A stretch of DNA of 64,000 bases, from positions 3,032,001 to 3,096,000 of the forward strand of contig NZ_CP109811.1 of NCBI RefSeq assembly GCF_014856545.2, given 5' to 3'. The DNA comes from Mesobacillus jeotgali (GTDB lineage: Bacteria; Bacillota; Bacilli; Bacillales; Cytobacillaceae). This document shows positions 29,055 through 37,927 of this stretch, in pieces. Made by a program: the position numbers and the translations under genes. The stretch's first letter is position 1. Every line of letters starts with the position of its first letter. The notes beneath the pieces were generated by a model. It had not been told where the DNA came from. It did not search any database and worked only from the letters and a program-made list of their open reading frames with translations.

Positions 29055-30140
29055 TTATTCCCACCTCATCAATAGCAATTCCGAACTAAATCCGGGTCCC
29101 AGGGCTGCCCCCAGTCCAAGATCTCCTTCCTTCGCTGTCTCCATGAACCTTTTTAATACATATAGTATGGTTGCAGAGGACATATTCCCATATTCTTTTA
29201 AGACCTCCAGTGATGTCCTGGTCATTGCTTCAGGGAATTTCAGAGCAGAAACATAGGCATCAAGGACCTTCTTTCCTCCTGGGTGCGCTATAAAGTGATC
29301 GAGATTCGGAACGTCTAGGTTATTGCTGTTCAAAAACCTTAAAACATTGGGCTGAAGCCAGTTTTCGATGATTGTCGGTATATCCTTGGAAAACACGACA
29401 TACAGTCCCTCATTTTTCACTTCCCAGCCCATGACATCTTCAGAGTCAGGCATGGTTGTTGACTGAGTGCCGATAATATTAGGTGCTGCATCTTTTTTCA
29501 TTATATTCTCATAGCCGGAATCATCACCACAAACCAGGGCGCACGCAACACCATCCGCAAACAGTGAAGTTCCGATCAAATTGCTTTTTGAACGGTCATT
29601 ACGCTGGAATGTTAAGCTGCATAATTCGATTGATAGCACAAGTACTTTTGCCTTCGGGTATGCCAGGCAATATTCATAGGCTCGCGACAGTCCAGCTGCC
29701 CCACCAGCACACCCAAGACCCCAGATCGGAATCCTTTTAGTATATTGAGATGATGGCAGGATATTCATTATTCTCGCATCAATGCTTGGGGTCGACACAC
29801 CCGTGCTGCTAATAGTAAAAATAGCATCGATTTCTTCAAGATGGATTTCATCTTTTAAGAACTCATCATTTTTCAGGCAATTCGAGATTGCCTGTGCCCC
29901 TAATTCCACAGCTGCCTCGATATAAGCATTATTCTTCTCTTCAAAAGTATGGTCAATTTCAAACCAATCAAGATTTTTAGCAAAATGGCGTTTCTCGATT
30001 TGGCCATTTTGAAAAACAGTTAGCAGCCTATTTATATCTTTAAAGGATTCACTGAAAAGTTTTTCTGCAAAATCCATTACCTTTTCCTGTTCTATAGAAA
30101 ATGGCGGCACAGCTTCTGCGATAGATATAACTCTTGGCAT
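29055..30140 (-). CDS. bpsA: Type III polyketide synthase (alkylpyrone synthase)
   Basis: 361 aa thiolase-fold chalcone-synthase-like enzyme condensing fatty acyl and malonyl units. The catalytic triad is visible: Cys in WGLGCAGGAAGL, His in FIAHPGGKKVL and Asn in KEYGNMSSATIL. GPGFSSELLL is the C-terminal signature. The start ATG 30140 (MPRVISIAEAVPP) is preferred with GAGGAGAG upstream; the longer TTT-proximal reading from 30182 includes the ribosome-binding site itself. First gene of bpsA-ypbQ. Confidence 0.93.
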   Translation of the reverse strand: MPRVISIAEAVPPFSIEQEKVMDFAEKLFSESFKDINRLLTVFQNGQIEKRHFAKNLDWFEIDHTFEEKNNAYIEAAVELGAQAISNCLKNDEFLKDEIHLEEIDAIFTISSTGVSTPSIDARIMNILPSSQYTKRIPIWGLGCAGGAAGLSRAYEYCLAYPKAKVLVLSIELCSLTFQRNDRSKSNLIGTSLFADGVACALVCGDDSGYENIMKKDAAPNIIGTQSTTMPDSEDVMGWEVKNEGLYVVFSKDIPTIIENWLQPNVLRFLNSNNLDVPNLDHFIAHPGGKKVLDAYVSALKFPEAMTRTSLEVLKEYGNMSSATILYVLKRFMETAKEGDLGLGAALGPGFSSELLLMRWE

Positions 30141-30224
30141 GTTTATACTCTCCTCACATCTATGTACGGTTACTTTTTCCATTTACCCAGAGAGTATACA
30201 ATCAAACTATGCTTGGCTTGTAAC

Positions 30225-30260
30225 GAAAAAAAAAGCTTTCCCCACAATAAGGGAAAGCCT
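30225..30260 (-). terminator. Minus-strand terminator upstream of bpsA
   Basis: GCTTTCCC/GGGAAAGC stem followed by T9 on the minus strand. It would stop transcripts arriving from the SDR side. Confidence 0.8.
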
Positions 30261-30436
30261 AACGTTTTGAAGGAGTTGCTGTGCAAGTTCATTATACAAT
30301 GGACTCAAGCCTTGTACATTATAAAATCATTACCAGTTGACAATATATTTCTATGCAGACTTTCTGCTTTTACCGATTTTACCCTAATCCCATATTTAGG
30401 ATTATGGAGAACTTCTATATGGGAAAATTTCACGGC

Positions 30437-30484
30437 TAATGATACCCTTATGCATGGCTTTTCCCCTCTATAAGGGTACCTTTC
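30437..30484. repeat. Single palindromic unit of family B
   Basis: TACCCTTAT...ATAAGGGTA inverted repeat with an 18-20 nt loop, the same arms as the 53-bp array at 11.7-13.6 kb. The rest of the 30141-30606 gap holds no gene I accept. Confidence 0.75.
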
Positions 30485-30606
30485 AAGCAGAACAGCAAGA
30501 TCTCCTTTTGCAAGTAAATCCACCCGCTTTAAAGTTTCTACCTTAAATAGCATCTAAAACAGTGCAGTGCTCAACTAATACTCAATACTTGCATGAAGTC
30601 AGTCAA

Positions 30607-31380
30607 TCAAAATCCATGAATCGTCATTCCACCGTCGACAAACAGGGTTTGTCCAGTTACATAATCCCCGGCATCCGAGCTTAGGAATACCACTGGCCCT
30701 ACAAGTTCAGGCAACTCCCCGATCCTCTTTAATGGTGTAACTGCGAGGATGTCCTGCACATACGCTTCGTCGGCCAATAGCTTTTCTGTCAGCGGCGTTT
30801 TGAAGTACCATGGACCGATTGAATTCACATTGATACCGTATTCTCCCCATTCCATAGCGAGCACCTTTGTCATCTGCATGAGGGCTGCTTTAGTCGCTGC
30901 ATATACAACACCAGTCCTAAGGGCTACTTGTCCTGCTACAGATGCAATATTGATGATTTTGCCTCCTGAGCCCTGTTCCTTCATAATTGTTCCTGCTTCC
31001 TGGGACATCATGAAAGCGGATTTTAGGTTGGTATCCATGATCGTTTGCCATTCTTCATCCGTTGCTTCCAGAGCCTTTGAACGGATGTTCATACCCGCAT
31101 TGTTAACTAGTATATCAATCTTATCCCATTCAGAACTTACTGCAGAGATCGAATTATGTACTTGGTCCCTTTTTGTCACATCTGTCGGCAGTACGAGCGT
31201 TTTCCTTCCTAACTTCTCAATAATCGAAGAAGTTTCATTAAGATCTTGCTCCGTCCGAGCAAGTAAGGCAACATCTGCTCCAGCTTCAGCCAGACCAATG
31301 GCAATTGCCCTTCCAATCCCTCTGCCAGCACCTGACACTACGGCTGTTTTTCCTTTCAAATCAAAAGATGGCAAAAACAT
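30607..31380 (-). CDS. Short-chain dehydrogenase/reductase
   Basis: 257 aa classical SDR. Cofactor motif SGAGRGIGRAIA (about 16-27), NNAG at about 92, catalytic Ser in INIASVAGQ, Tyr-x3-Lys in YAATKAAL and the C-terminal VTGQTLFVDGGMTIHGF typical of 3-oxoacyl-ACP reductase/gluconate 5-dehydrogenase-like members. The substrate is not identifiable. Transcribed alone. Confidence 0.9.
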   Translation of the reverse strand: MFLPSFDLKGKTAVVSGAGRGIGRAIAIGLAEAGADVALLARTEQDLNETSSIIEKLGRKTLVLPTDVTKRDQVHNSISAVSSEWDKIDILVNNAGMNIRSKALEATDEEWQTIMDTNLKSAFMMSQEAGTIMKEQGSGGKIINIASVAGQVALRTGVVYAATKAALMQMTKVLAMEWGEYGINVNSIGPWYFKTPLTEKLLADEAYVQDILAVTPLKRIGELPELVGPVVFLSSDAGDYVTGQTLFVDGGMTIHGF

Positions 31381-31504
31381 TTCACTTCATCCTCCCGCTG
31401 TAAATTGACTTCATTTTAACATAGTTCGCAGGAAAATCAGGTTCAATCGCCTGGCATTCAATTAGAATGCTTGACTGACAGGCACAATCAAAAAGAGCTT
31501 CACC

Positions 31505-31535
31505 GAAAGAAAAAGCACCAAAAAAGGTGCTATTT
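31505..31535 (-). terminator. Terminator of the zinc-ribbon gene
   Basis: AGCACC/GGTGCT stem, T6 loop, then TTTTTC on the minus strand. It overlaps the stop codon. Confidence 0.75.
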
Positions 31536-31655
31536 TTCGTTGGACTGCTTTTGTACCTCAATCCAGATTTGTTTTTCCGCTGCTCCCCCACATTTTTTAC
31601 ATAATCTCATTTCATCATATATGAGGCGGCAATGTTCACAGTAAAACTTCTGCAT
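31530..31655 (-). CDS. 41-residue zinc-ribbon protein
   Basis: MQKFYCEHCRLIYDEMRLCK then KCGGAAEKQIWIEVQ. Two CxxC pairs (YCEHC, LCKKC) form a minimal zinc ribbon. ATG at 31655 has AGGAAGTGG upstream; the stop TAG at 31530 lies in a terminator. Its start overlaps the stop of an upstream open frame (TAATG), suggesting coupled translation. Function unknown. Confidence 0.75.
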   Translation of the reverse strand: MQKFYCEHCRLIYDEMRLCKKCGGAAEKQIWIEVQKQSNEK

Positions 31656-31847
31656 TAAAACCACTTCCTGAAAGATCCATTTTCTATTAGTTTATTAGCT
31701 AAACGCGGAATGGTGATTCCTGTTTTTCTCATTGCTTTTTTTAAAAAGTCAAGTCGTTCTGTCACATCCTGTATTTGATAGGCTACTAATTGCTCATATC
31801 CTCACATAAATGTATTCACAGATTATTCACATTTACCCCTCGTTACA

Positions 31848-31890
31848 TGTGACTTAAATCACTGTATTGACGCGTTTTCACCATTAACAT
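31848..31890 (+). promoter_or_regulatory. Crp/Fnr-type box and -10 of the ba3 oxidase operon
   Basis: TGTGACTTAAATCACT (31848-31863), then 21 nt, then TAACAT (31885-31890) as a -10. The box centre is 165 nt from the first gene, so the leader is longer than at the other five sites. Confidence 0.7.
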
Positions 31891-32020
31891 AGTAAATATG
31901 TCAGGTATGAACAATTTGTGAACTGTATGAAACCATATTTACGTTTCCAAATTGTTTTGTATTATGAGAATGTACTCATCATTTATAAACGAACATTTTT
32001 TACGAAGGGAGTGGACCGGG

Positions 32021-32170
32021 ATGGCTCAGCCTGGAATCGGGAAAAAAACACATACGAAGGTGGAAGAACAATCTTCCTTGAAAGGAACACTTGCATCCGT
32101 TTTCTTGTTAGGATTCTTTTTAATCGCTACATGGGTAGGCGTTTATTTATTGTTTGTAAATCGTTTTTAA
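32021..32170 (+). CDS. Cytochrome c oxidase subunit 2A (ba3 type)
   Basis: 49 aa with a single membrane helix (TLASVFLLGFFLIATWVGVY) and a short charged N-terminus, matching the small subunit IIa of ba3-type (B-family) oxidases. The start is ATG 32021 behind GAAGGGAG; longer in-frame readings cover leader. It is first in a three-gene operon, 27 nt before subunit II. Confidence 0.85.
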   Translation: MAQPGIGKKTHTKVEEQSSLKGTLASVFLLGFFLIATWVGVYLLFVNRF

Positions 32171-32197
32171 GAGAGACCAAAAGGGGAGAAAGAAGTT

Positions 32198-32674
32198 ATG
32201 CATATTCATAAATTTGAAAAGATCTGGCTGATATTTGGAATTACGACGTTAATCGTATTCCTGTCCGTTATTGGAGTGAGCGCCTTCTATTTAGGCAACC
32301 AGCCTCCAAGCTGTCTGGCAACAATCAATCCTGAAAAGGTAGATACTACAGCACCTTTCGATAAGCCTGGACTGAAGAAGGTTGAAGGGAAAGAATGGGA
32401 CTACGAACTTGTTTTTGTAGCATCCGCATTTGCCTACAACCCTGGACAGGTTGAAGTCCCACTAGGAGCTAAAGTGAAAGTAATCGCGACGACAAAAGAC
32501 GTGATTCACGGATTCCAGGTTGCAGGAACTAATATCAATATGATGCTTGAGCCTGGATACATCAGTGAGTTCGTTACAACTTTTGACAAAGCTGGCGATT
32601 ACCTGATTGTTTGTAATGAATATTGTGGTGTCGGCCACCACATGATGTCGTCTAAAATCGAGGTGGTTGAATAA
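32198..32674 (+). CDS. cbaB: Cytochrome c oxidase subunit II, CuA domain (ba3 type)
   Basis: 158 aa: one N-terminal transmembrane anchor (WLIFGITTLIVFLSVIGVSAF) and an extracellular cupredoxin domain. CuA ligands: His in TTKDVIHGFQ, then CNEYCGVGHHMM with both Cys, Glu, His and Met. It takes electrons from cytochrome c. The stop overlaps the cbaA start (TAATG). Confidence 0.92.
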   Translation: MHIHKFEKIWLIFGITTLIVFLSVIGVSAFYLGNQPPSCLATINPEKVDTTAPFDKPGLKKVEGKEWDYELVFVASAFAYNPGQVEVPLGAKVKVIATTKDVIHGFQVAGTNINMMLEPGYISEFVTTFDKAGDYLIVCNEYCGVGHHMMSSKIEVVE

Positions 32675-34329
32675 TGAATACAAAATCAATTAATCCAAAG
32701 GTTGACCGCCGGGACGGCAAATTGGCAATGGCCCACTTTTATGTAGCTTTCATCGCTCTTGCAATCGGTGGTCTTGCCGGTTTGCTCCAGACACTAGTCC
32801 GTTCTGGAAAATTCGAATTACCTTCATGGACTGGGTATTATCAAATCCTGACCATTCATGGTGTCGTACTTGGACTCGTGCTTACAACATTTTTCATTAT
32901 GGGATTCCAGCTCTCTCTTGTGAGCAAAACATCCGGAACATTAACAAATAAGCAACGCAAGACTGGCTGGATTGGTTTCTGGACGATGACAATCGGTACT
33001 GTAATGGCTGCTATCATGATCCTGACAAACCAGGCTTCTGTTCTTTATACATTCTACGCACCATTACAAGCCCACGCACTCTTTTACTTAGGTCTTACGC
33101 TTGTGATCGTCGGAAGCTGGATTGACGGCGCTGCAATCATCATGGCTTACTCTTCGTGGAGAAAAGCTAATCCTGGAAAGCCTAGCCCGCTGTTGACTTT
33201 CATGTCACTCGTCAACACACTTATGTGGATCGTAGCGACGATTGGTGTTGCTGCAACAGTACTATTCCAATTGCTTCCTTGGTCACTGGGCCTTGTAGAG
33301 CGTGTAGATGTATTGGTCAGCCGTACATTGTTCTGGTACTTCGGCCACCCGCTAGTATATTTCTGGCTGCTGCCTGCATACATGGCTTGGTACGCAATCG
33401 TTCCAAAAATCATTGGCGGAAAGATTTTCTCTGATTCATTAGCAAGGATGTCATTCATTCTGTTCCTGTTGTTCTCGATTCCTGTTGGTTTCCACCATCA
33501 GTTAATGGAACCAGGCATTGACCCAGCATGGAAGTTCCTACAGGTTATCTTGACATTCCTAGTTGTCATCCCATCATTAATGACCGCATTCTCATTGTTT
33601 GCGACATTTGAAATGTTTGGCCGTTCTAAAGGATCTACCGGCCTATTCGGCTGGGTGAAAAAGCTTCCTTGGGGAGATGCCCGATTTGCAGTACCTTTCA
33701 TAGGTATGCTAGCATTCATCCCTGCTGGTGCCGGCGGACTAGTCAACGCTTCCCACCAGCTGAACCAGGTAGTACACAACACAATCTGGGTTACAGGACA
33801 CTTCCATTTAACACTAGCAACTTCTGTCGTCCTGACTTTCTTTGGTATTTCTTATTGGCTGGTCCCTCACCTGACTGGAAGAGTTTTGACAAAGGCTATG
33901 AATAAACTAGCCATTATCCAGGGGATTGTTTGGGCAATCGGTATGACATTCATGTCCGGCGCGATGCACGCAGCCGGCCTGCTAGGCGCTCCACGCCGTT
34001 CTTCATTCTCAACATACGGCGGTTCAGAGCAAGCAGCTGAATGGATTCCTTACCAGGTAGCACAGGCAGTTGGCGGATCTATTCTGTTCCTTGGAATCAT
34101 CCTGATGCTGTACATTTTCATCAATCTTGCTTTCTTCGCACCTAAAGGGGAAGAAGAATTCCCTGTTGGAGAAGTTGCTGACCAAGCAGAAAAAACTCCG
34201 ATGGTATTTGAAAACTGGAAGCTATGGCTTGGCATCACTGTTCTTTTGATTCTTTTCGCATACACGATACCGTTCATCGATATGATCGAAAATGCACCGA
34301 TCGGGTCGAAAGGATATAAATTCTTCTAG
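32674..34329 (+). CDS. cbaA: Cytochrome c oxidase subunit I (ba3/B-family haem-copper oxidase)
   Basis: 551 aa, about 13 transmembrane helices. Low-spin haem ligand in LTIHGVVLGLVL. The CuB-Tyr element is GHPLVYFWLLP (His-x3-Tyr). The two CuB His are in VGFHHQLMEPG, and the haem ligands are in WVTGHFHLTLATS. Reduces O2 to water with proton pumping and high oxygen affinity. Preceded by a Crp/Fnr-type promoter, suggesting expression at low oxygen. Followed by a terminator. Confidence 0.95.
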   Translation: MNTKSINPKVDRRDGKLAMAHFYVAFIALAIGGLAGLLQTLVRSGKFELPSWTGYYQILTIHGVVLGLVLTTFFIMGFQLSLVSKTSGTLTNKQRKTGWIGFWTMTIGTVMAAIMILTNQASVLYTFYAPLQAHALFYLGLTLVIVGSWIDGAAIIMAYSSWRKANPGKPSPLLTFMSLVNTLMWIVATIGVAATVLFQLLPWSLGLVERVDVLVSRTLFWYFGHPLVYFWLLPAYMAWYAIVPKIIGGKIFSDSLARMSFILFLLFSIPVGFHHQLMEPGIDPAWKFLQVILTFLVVIPSLMTAFSLFATFEMFGRSKGSTGLFGWVKKLPWGDARFAVPFIGMLAFIPAGAGGLVNASHQLNQVVHNTIWVTGHFHLTLATSVVLTFFGISYWLVPHLTGRVLTKAMNKLAIIQGIVWAIGMTFMSGAMHAAGLLGAPRRSSFSTYGGSEQAAEWIPYQVAQAVGGSILFLGIILMLYIFINLAFFAPKGEEEFPVGEVADQAEKTPMVFENWKLWLGITVLLILFAYTIPFIDMIENAPIGSKGYKFF

Positions 34330-34361
34330 AAGTTCTCTTCTTGAGTATAGAAGCGAAAAAT

Positions 34362-34406
34362 TAACAGGGTATGAAATTGTAAAAGATTTCACACCCTGTT
34401 TTTTTG
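34362..34406 (+). terminator. Terminator of the ba3 oxidase operon
   Basis: AACAGGGT.TGAAAT pairs with ATTTCA.ACCCTGTT, followed by T7. Confidence 0.9.
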
Positions 34407-34423
34407 TTCATAACAGCATTTAA

Positions 34424-34458
34424 TATTAAAAAACAGGATGCATCAGCATCCTGTTTTC
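34424..34458 (-). terminator. Terminator of asnS
   Basis: AACAGGATGC/GCATCCTGTT stem followed on the minus strand by a T run. Confidence 0.85.
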
Positions 34459-34475
34459 GTTTTTTACCTATTTAA

Positions 34476-35867
34476 TTAAAAATCAGCGTTTCCTGGTGTA
34501 CGCGGGAATGGAATAACATCGCGGATGTTCTTCATCCCGGTTAGGTACATAACAAGTCTCTCGAAACCTATACCATATCCGGAATGCTTAGTGCTTCCGT
34601 ATTTTCTAAGCTCGAGATACCACCAGTAATCTTCTTCAGACATACCAAGTTCTTTGATTCGATTTGCAAGGATTTCTTCTCTTTCCTCACGCTGGCTGCC
34701 GCCGATTAACTCGCCAATACCAGGAACCAAAAGGTCGGTCGCAGCAACTGTCTTGCCATCCTCATTTGCTCGCATATAAAATGCCTTGATTTCTTTCGGA
34801 TAATCGGTTACGAAGACAGGGCGCTTGTAAATTTCCTCGCTAAGATAACGTTCATGTTCCGTTTGCAAATCCGTACCCCATTCAACAGGGTACTCAAATT
34901 CCTTACCTGAGCTCTTTAATAATTCAACCGCTTCAGTATAAGTAACCCTTCCAAAATCGGATTTTAATGCATTTTCCAATCTTTCAATAAGCGTTTTATC
35001 AACAAAGCTGTTGAAGAAGGCCATTTCTTCTGGTGCATGCTCAAAAACATAATCAATGACATACTTGACCATTTCTTCTCCCAGGTCCATGATATCCGGC
35101 AATTCTGCAAAGGCAACTTCCGGCTCGACCATCCAGAATTCTGCGGCATGTCGTGCGGTATTTGAATTTTCTGCCCTAAATGTCGGGCCAAAGGTATACA
35201 CATTGCGGAATGCAAGAGCAAAGCTTTCTGCGTTCAATTGACCGCTCACGGTTAAGTTGGTTTCTTTGCCGAAGAAATCTGCACTTTCATCCACTTTTCC
35301 TTCTTCGTTTTTTGGAAGCTGGTTCAAATCCATTGATGTTACACGGAACATCTCCCCGGCTCCTTCAGTATCGCTTCCGGTAATAATCGGTGTATGTACA
35401 TGTACAAAACCTTTGTCTTGGAAGAATTTGTGAAGGGCATAGGATGCAAGAGACCTTACTCTGAAAACGGCTGAGAAGGCGTTCGCTCTAGGACGTAAAT
35501 GAGCGATTGTTCTCAAATATTCAAGGGTATGTCTCTTTTTTTGTATAGGATAATCTGTATCTGACAATCCCTCAACGATAATTTTTGTCGCTTTAATTTC
35601 AAACGGCTGCTTCATTTCAGGAGTTGGGACAAATTCACCTTCTACTAAAACAGAAGAACTGATAGGCAACTTCGTAATTTCTTTGAAGTTATCAAGGGTA
35701 TCCTCAAAAACAACCTGTACACTCTTAAAGAATGTTCCATCGTTCAACTCCATAAAGCCAATGGTTTTTGAATCACGAAGAGTACGGATCCAGCCTGTAA
35801 TTTGAACAGTTTTGTCTGTAAAATTTTCTTGATTCCTGTATAAATCTTTTACTACGGTCTTAATCAT
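34476..35867 (-). CDS. asnS: Asparaginyl-tRNA synthetase
   Basis: 463 aa class IIb synthetase. OB-fold anticodon domain ([14 protein letters not shown] at about 21-34), motif 2 [21 protein letters not shown] and motif 3 [35 protein letters not shown] at the C-terminus, the classical AsnRS ending. Charges tRNA-Asn. It sits behind a T-box leader, and in B. subtilis asnS is next to dnaD-nth, whereas here nth is 28 kb away. ATG with GGGAGGC. Confidence 0.96.
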   Translation of the reverse strand: MIKTVVKDLYRNQENFTDKTVQITGWIRTLRDSKTIGFMELNDGTFFKSVQVVFEDTLDNFKEITKLPISSSVLVEGEFVPTPEMKQPFEIKATKIIVEGLSDTDYPIQKKRHTLEYLRTIAHLRPRANAFSAVFRVRSLASYALHKFFQDKGFVHVHTPIITGSDTEGAGEMFRVTSMDLNQLPKNEEGKVDESADFFGKETNLTVSGQLNAESFALAFRNVYTFGPTFRAENSNTARHAAEFWMVEPEVAFAELPDIMDLGEEMVKYVIDYVFEHAPEEMAFFNSFVDKTLIERLENALKSDFGRVTYTEAVELLKSSGKEFEYPVEWGTDLQTEHERYLSEEIYKRPVFVTDYPKEIKAFYMRANEDGKTVAATDLLVPGIGELIGGSQREEREEILANRIKELGMSEEDYWWYLELRKYGSTKHSGYGIGFERLVMYLTGMKNIRDVIPFPRTPGNADF

Positions 35868-35895
35868 AATTAGCCTCCCTATGTAATTTTTTGCA

Positions 35896-36165
35896 ATAAA
35901 AAAAGCCTTCTATCCCCTAAAAAAGGGACGAAAGGCTGAACTTCCGCGGTACCACCCAAATTGTCATAAAATGACCAACTTTACTACTGCACAACCCAGT
36001 CTATAACGTTCTGGAAACGTCTAAGCCTACTCACGATATCCCTTTCGGTTAGAACTCAAAGGTGTTCTTCATCCATGCTTCATCACCAGGCTTCCACCGT
36101 CCCCGGCTCGCTATCGAATATAGCAAAAACTACTTTCCTTTTCATCGATTTAAAAATATGCAGTT
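35896..36165 (-). promoter_or_regulatory. T-box riboswitch leader of asnS
   Basis: On the minus strand the conserved T-box GGGTGGTACCGCGGAA lies at 35941-35956. It is followed by a strong terminator hairpin (AGCCTTTCGTCCC/GGGGATAGAAGGCT, then T7, about 35897-35936). The stem I region contains GAGTTCTAACCGAAAGG with a candidate Asn specifier AAC. Uncharged tRNA-Asn is expected to stabilise the antiterminator. A plausible promoter (TAGACA, 17 nt, ATAAAT) is at 36189-36217. Confidence 0.92.
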
Positions 36166-36188
36166 TTCAAAGGTTTTTTACTGTAATA

Positions 36189-36217
36189 ATTTATCACAAA
36201 AGATAATCCTTTGTCTA
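36189..36217 (-). promoter_or_regulatory. Candidate SigA promoter for the asnS leader
   Basis: TAGACA (36212-36217) and ATAAAT (36189-36194) on the minus strand, 17-bp spacing. Confidence 0.5.
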
Positions 36218-36334
36218 GTTGCCCCCTGATATATATACATTTTTCGCTAAAAAATCAATGTGTACATCAAAAGCTAAATTGCTGTTATAACTGAATGTTG
36301 TGTTTCTTGTTATACTGGTTTAAGTCATTTCGGA

Positions 36335-36425
36335 TAGGAAGCAGCCTCAATGTCTAAGAAAGCAGTTTTAATAGACATTTCAAAGAGGAAGCAGCTCCAA
36401 AATGTCTAAGAAAGTGGATTTAAGC
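36335..36425. repeat. 52-bp repeats of family C, reverse orientation, two units
   Basis: TGTCTAAGAAAG occurs at 36351 and 36403, 52 bp apart, with TAGACATTTC and GGAAGCAG between. This is family C seen on the opposite strand from 18.5 kb. Confidence 0.75.
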
Positions 36426-36463
36426 CAAATTCACTTAAAGAATACTCAACTATGAAAAATAAA

Positions 36464-36655
36464 CGGAAAAATTCCGCTTAAATTGAAAACGACCCATAAT
36501 TACTTAAAAATAAGGGGGGTTTTTCCGGTTATTTGACCCAAATCATTTGATTTTGTCATTTTTCTAGCAGTTAATCGGAATACCTCCGCCTATTTCTGCG
36601 TTAAAGCTTCTTTTGTATGCAATAGCCGGAAATTCTCCGCTTAAAAATTTTCGTT
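36464..36655. repeat. Degenerate ~51-bp repeats (family D)
   Basis: CCGGA/TCGGA...CTCCGC(T)TTA-like motifs at about 36464, 36525, 36576 and 36627; the last three are 51 bp apart. Arms are short (CGGAA...TTCCG type). No gene fits in 36218-36705. Confidence 0.5.
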
Positions 36656-36705
36656 CGCACTCGAAAATCAGCAATAGCCTTACTAAAAATGCTTTCATTA
36701 AAACA

Positions 36706-36742
36706 GTAAAAAGGAGCTTGGGTTTGAACCAGGCTCCTCTCT
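36706..36742 (-). terminator. Terminator of the EamA gene at 36.8 kb
   Basis: AGGAGCCTGG/CCAAGCTCCT stem then TTTTT on the minus strand. Confidence 0.8.
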
Positions 36743-36780
36743 GTTAATTGTTTATGTTCCCCACTTCAAAAGAGAATGAA

Positions 36781-37686
36781 TCACAAAGTGAAGTGCTTTT
36801 TTTGCTTCCTGATGGGAAATGAGATGTTGATAGATATGACAGATATGATAATCAACGCGGATCCGAGCATCTGAAGACCGCCCAGCCTGTCACCATACAC
36901 CAATATTCCCAGCATGGTGGCTATGACGGGTTCCAGTGTAGCAACTACTGCAGCAGTACTGCTTTCTGTCCTTTCAAGGCCCCAGGAGTATGCGAAATAG
37001 GCAATCACAGTCGGGAAGATCCCTAACCCTATCGCATAAAGCCACGCATTCCCGGTGAAAAGGACAGCAGTCTTGCTGACTATACCAGTTGTCGGAACCA
37101 GTGCAGCCGAAGCCACAAGGAAAGTATACAAGGTGACCGTAAAAGGATGGTACCGCCTTAATGCCACCTTGCCAAATATGCTGTAAAGAGCGTAGCCGAA
37201 CCCTGCCCCTAAGCCAATAAGGATACTGGAGACAGAAAACGACGTTCCCCCTTGCCCTGTGATGCCTGCGGCAAGTGTACAGCCGATGACTGTCATGACA
37301 ATCGCCAACAACTTCTTCCGGTTAATGCTTTCTTTCAGGAAAAGAAATGATAACACCGCAACAAAAGCAGGAGAAGTATACAGTAAAGCTACAGCAATCG
37401 GGATGTTCATCAAGTTGATTGCCGTAAAATAAGACCAGTTAAAAAACACAATGCTTAAAATCCCTGTACCCACAAACAGATACAAGTCTTTCACCCTGAT
37501 TTTTAGATGACTTCGGTAAAAAGCCATACCCACCAAAACCAATATAATGGCAGCGGTCACCACACGGATGGCCACAATCTCCATGGCACTGAACCCGGCA
37601 CTATTCAGACCTTTAACAAAAAAACCAATCAGGCCCCACATTGCCGCAGCAAATGCGATCATAAAATAAGGCAATTTCCCGTACAT
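36781..37686 (-). CDS. EamA/DMT family transporter
   Basis: 301 aa with ten hydrophobic helices in two EamA repeats: AAAMWGLIGFFVKGL, MEIVAIRVVTAA and, in repeat two, 'AYSWGLERTESSTAAVVATLEPVIATMLG'. Basic C-terminus (PIRKQKKHFTL). Substrate unknown. It is only distantly like the DMT protein at 20.2 kb. Single gene with terminator. Confidence 0.88.
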   Translation of the reverse strand: MYGKLPYFMIAFAAAMWGLIGFFVKGLNSAGFSAMEIVAIRVVTAAIILVLVGMAFYRSHLKIRVKDLYLFVGTGILSIVFFNWSYFTAINLMNIPIAVALLYTSPAFVAVLSFLFLKESINRKKLLAIVMTVIGCTLAAGITGQGGTSFSVSSILIGLGAGFGYALYSIFGKVALRRYHPFTVTLYTFLVASAALVPTTGIVSKTAVLFTGNAWLYAIGLGIFPTVIAYFAYSWGLERTESSTAAVVATLEPVIATMLGILVYGDRLGGLQMLGSALIIISVISINISFPIRKQKKHFTL

Positions 37687-37697
37687 ACATTCACCAC

Positions 37698-37820
37698 ACT
37701 AACAAAAAGCGTAAGCGCCTTGGTCAGCCCCGACATGCGCTGGAGGGCCGACCGGTGAAGTCGTTCTTTGACTTCAGTGGGCGGATCGAAGCGTCTCGAG
37801 GGGCTAGGCGCTGGAGCTGG
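37698..37820. repeat. REP-like structured element, about 120 bp
   Basis: Outer arms AGCGCCT...AGCCCC and GGGGCT.AGGCGCT pair; an inner GAAGTC...GACTTC hairpin lies in the middle. The core matches the partial copy at 21155-21210. A short open frame across it is not accepted as a gene. Confidence 0.65.
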
Positions 37821-37874
37821 ATTTAAAAAACTTATATAGTTATCCACAAGGAATTATTTTATTAATTCCCTTCT

Positions 37875-37908
37875 GAAAGAAAAGATGGCAGGAAGGCTGC
37901 CATCTTAT
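37875..37908 (-). terminator. Terminator of ypwA
   Basis: AAGATGGCAG/CTGCCATCTT stem followed by a T-rich minus-strand tail. Confidence 0.8.
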
Positions 37909-37927
37909 TTTCTAAAAAAGGGTCTTA

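Noticed and set aside
30305..30553. 82-codon open frame on the minus strand
   Set aside because: It runs through a family B palindrome, has no ribosome-binding site and no recognisable domain; the repeat itself explains the open frame.
31382..31591. 69-codon frame on the minus strand
   Set aside because: It overlaps the zinc-ribbon gene and its terminator in another frame, and lacks family features.
37659..37847. 62-codon frame on the minus strand
   Set aside because: It lies in the REP-like element and has repeat-derived composition.
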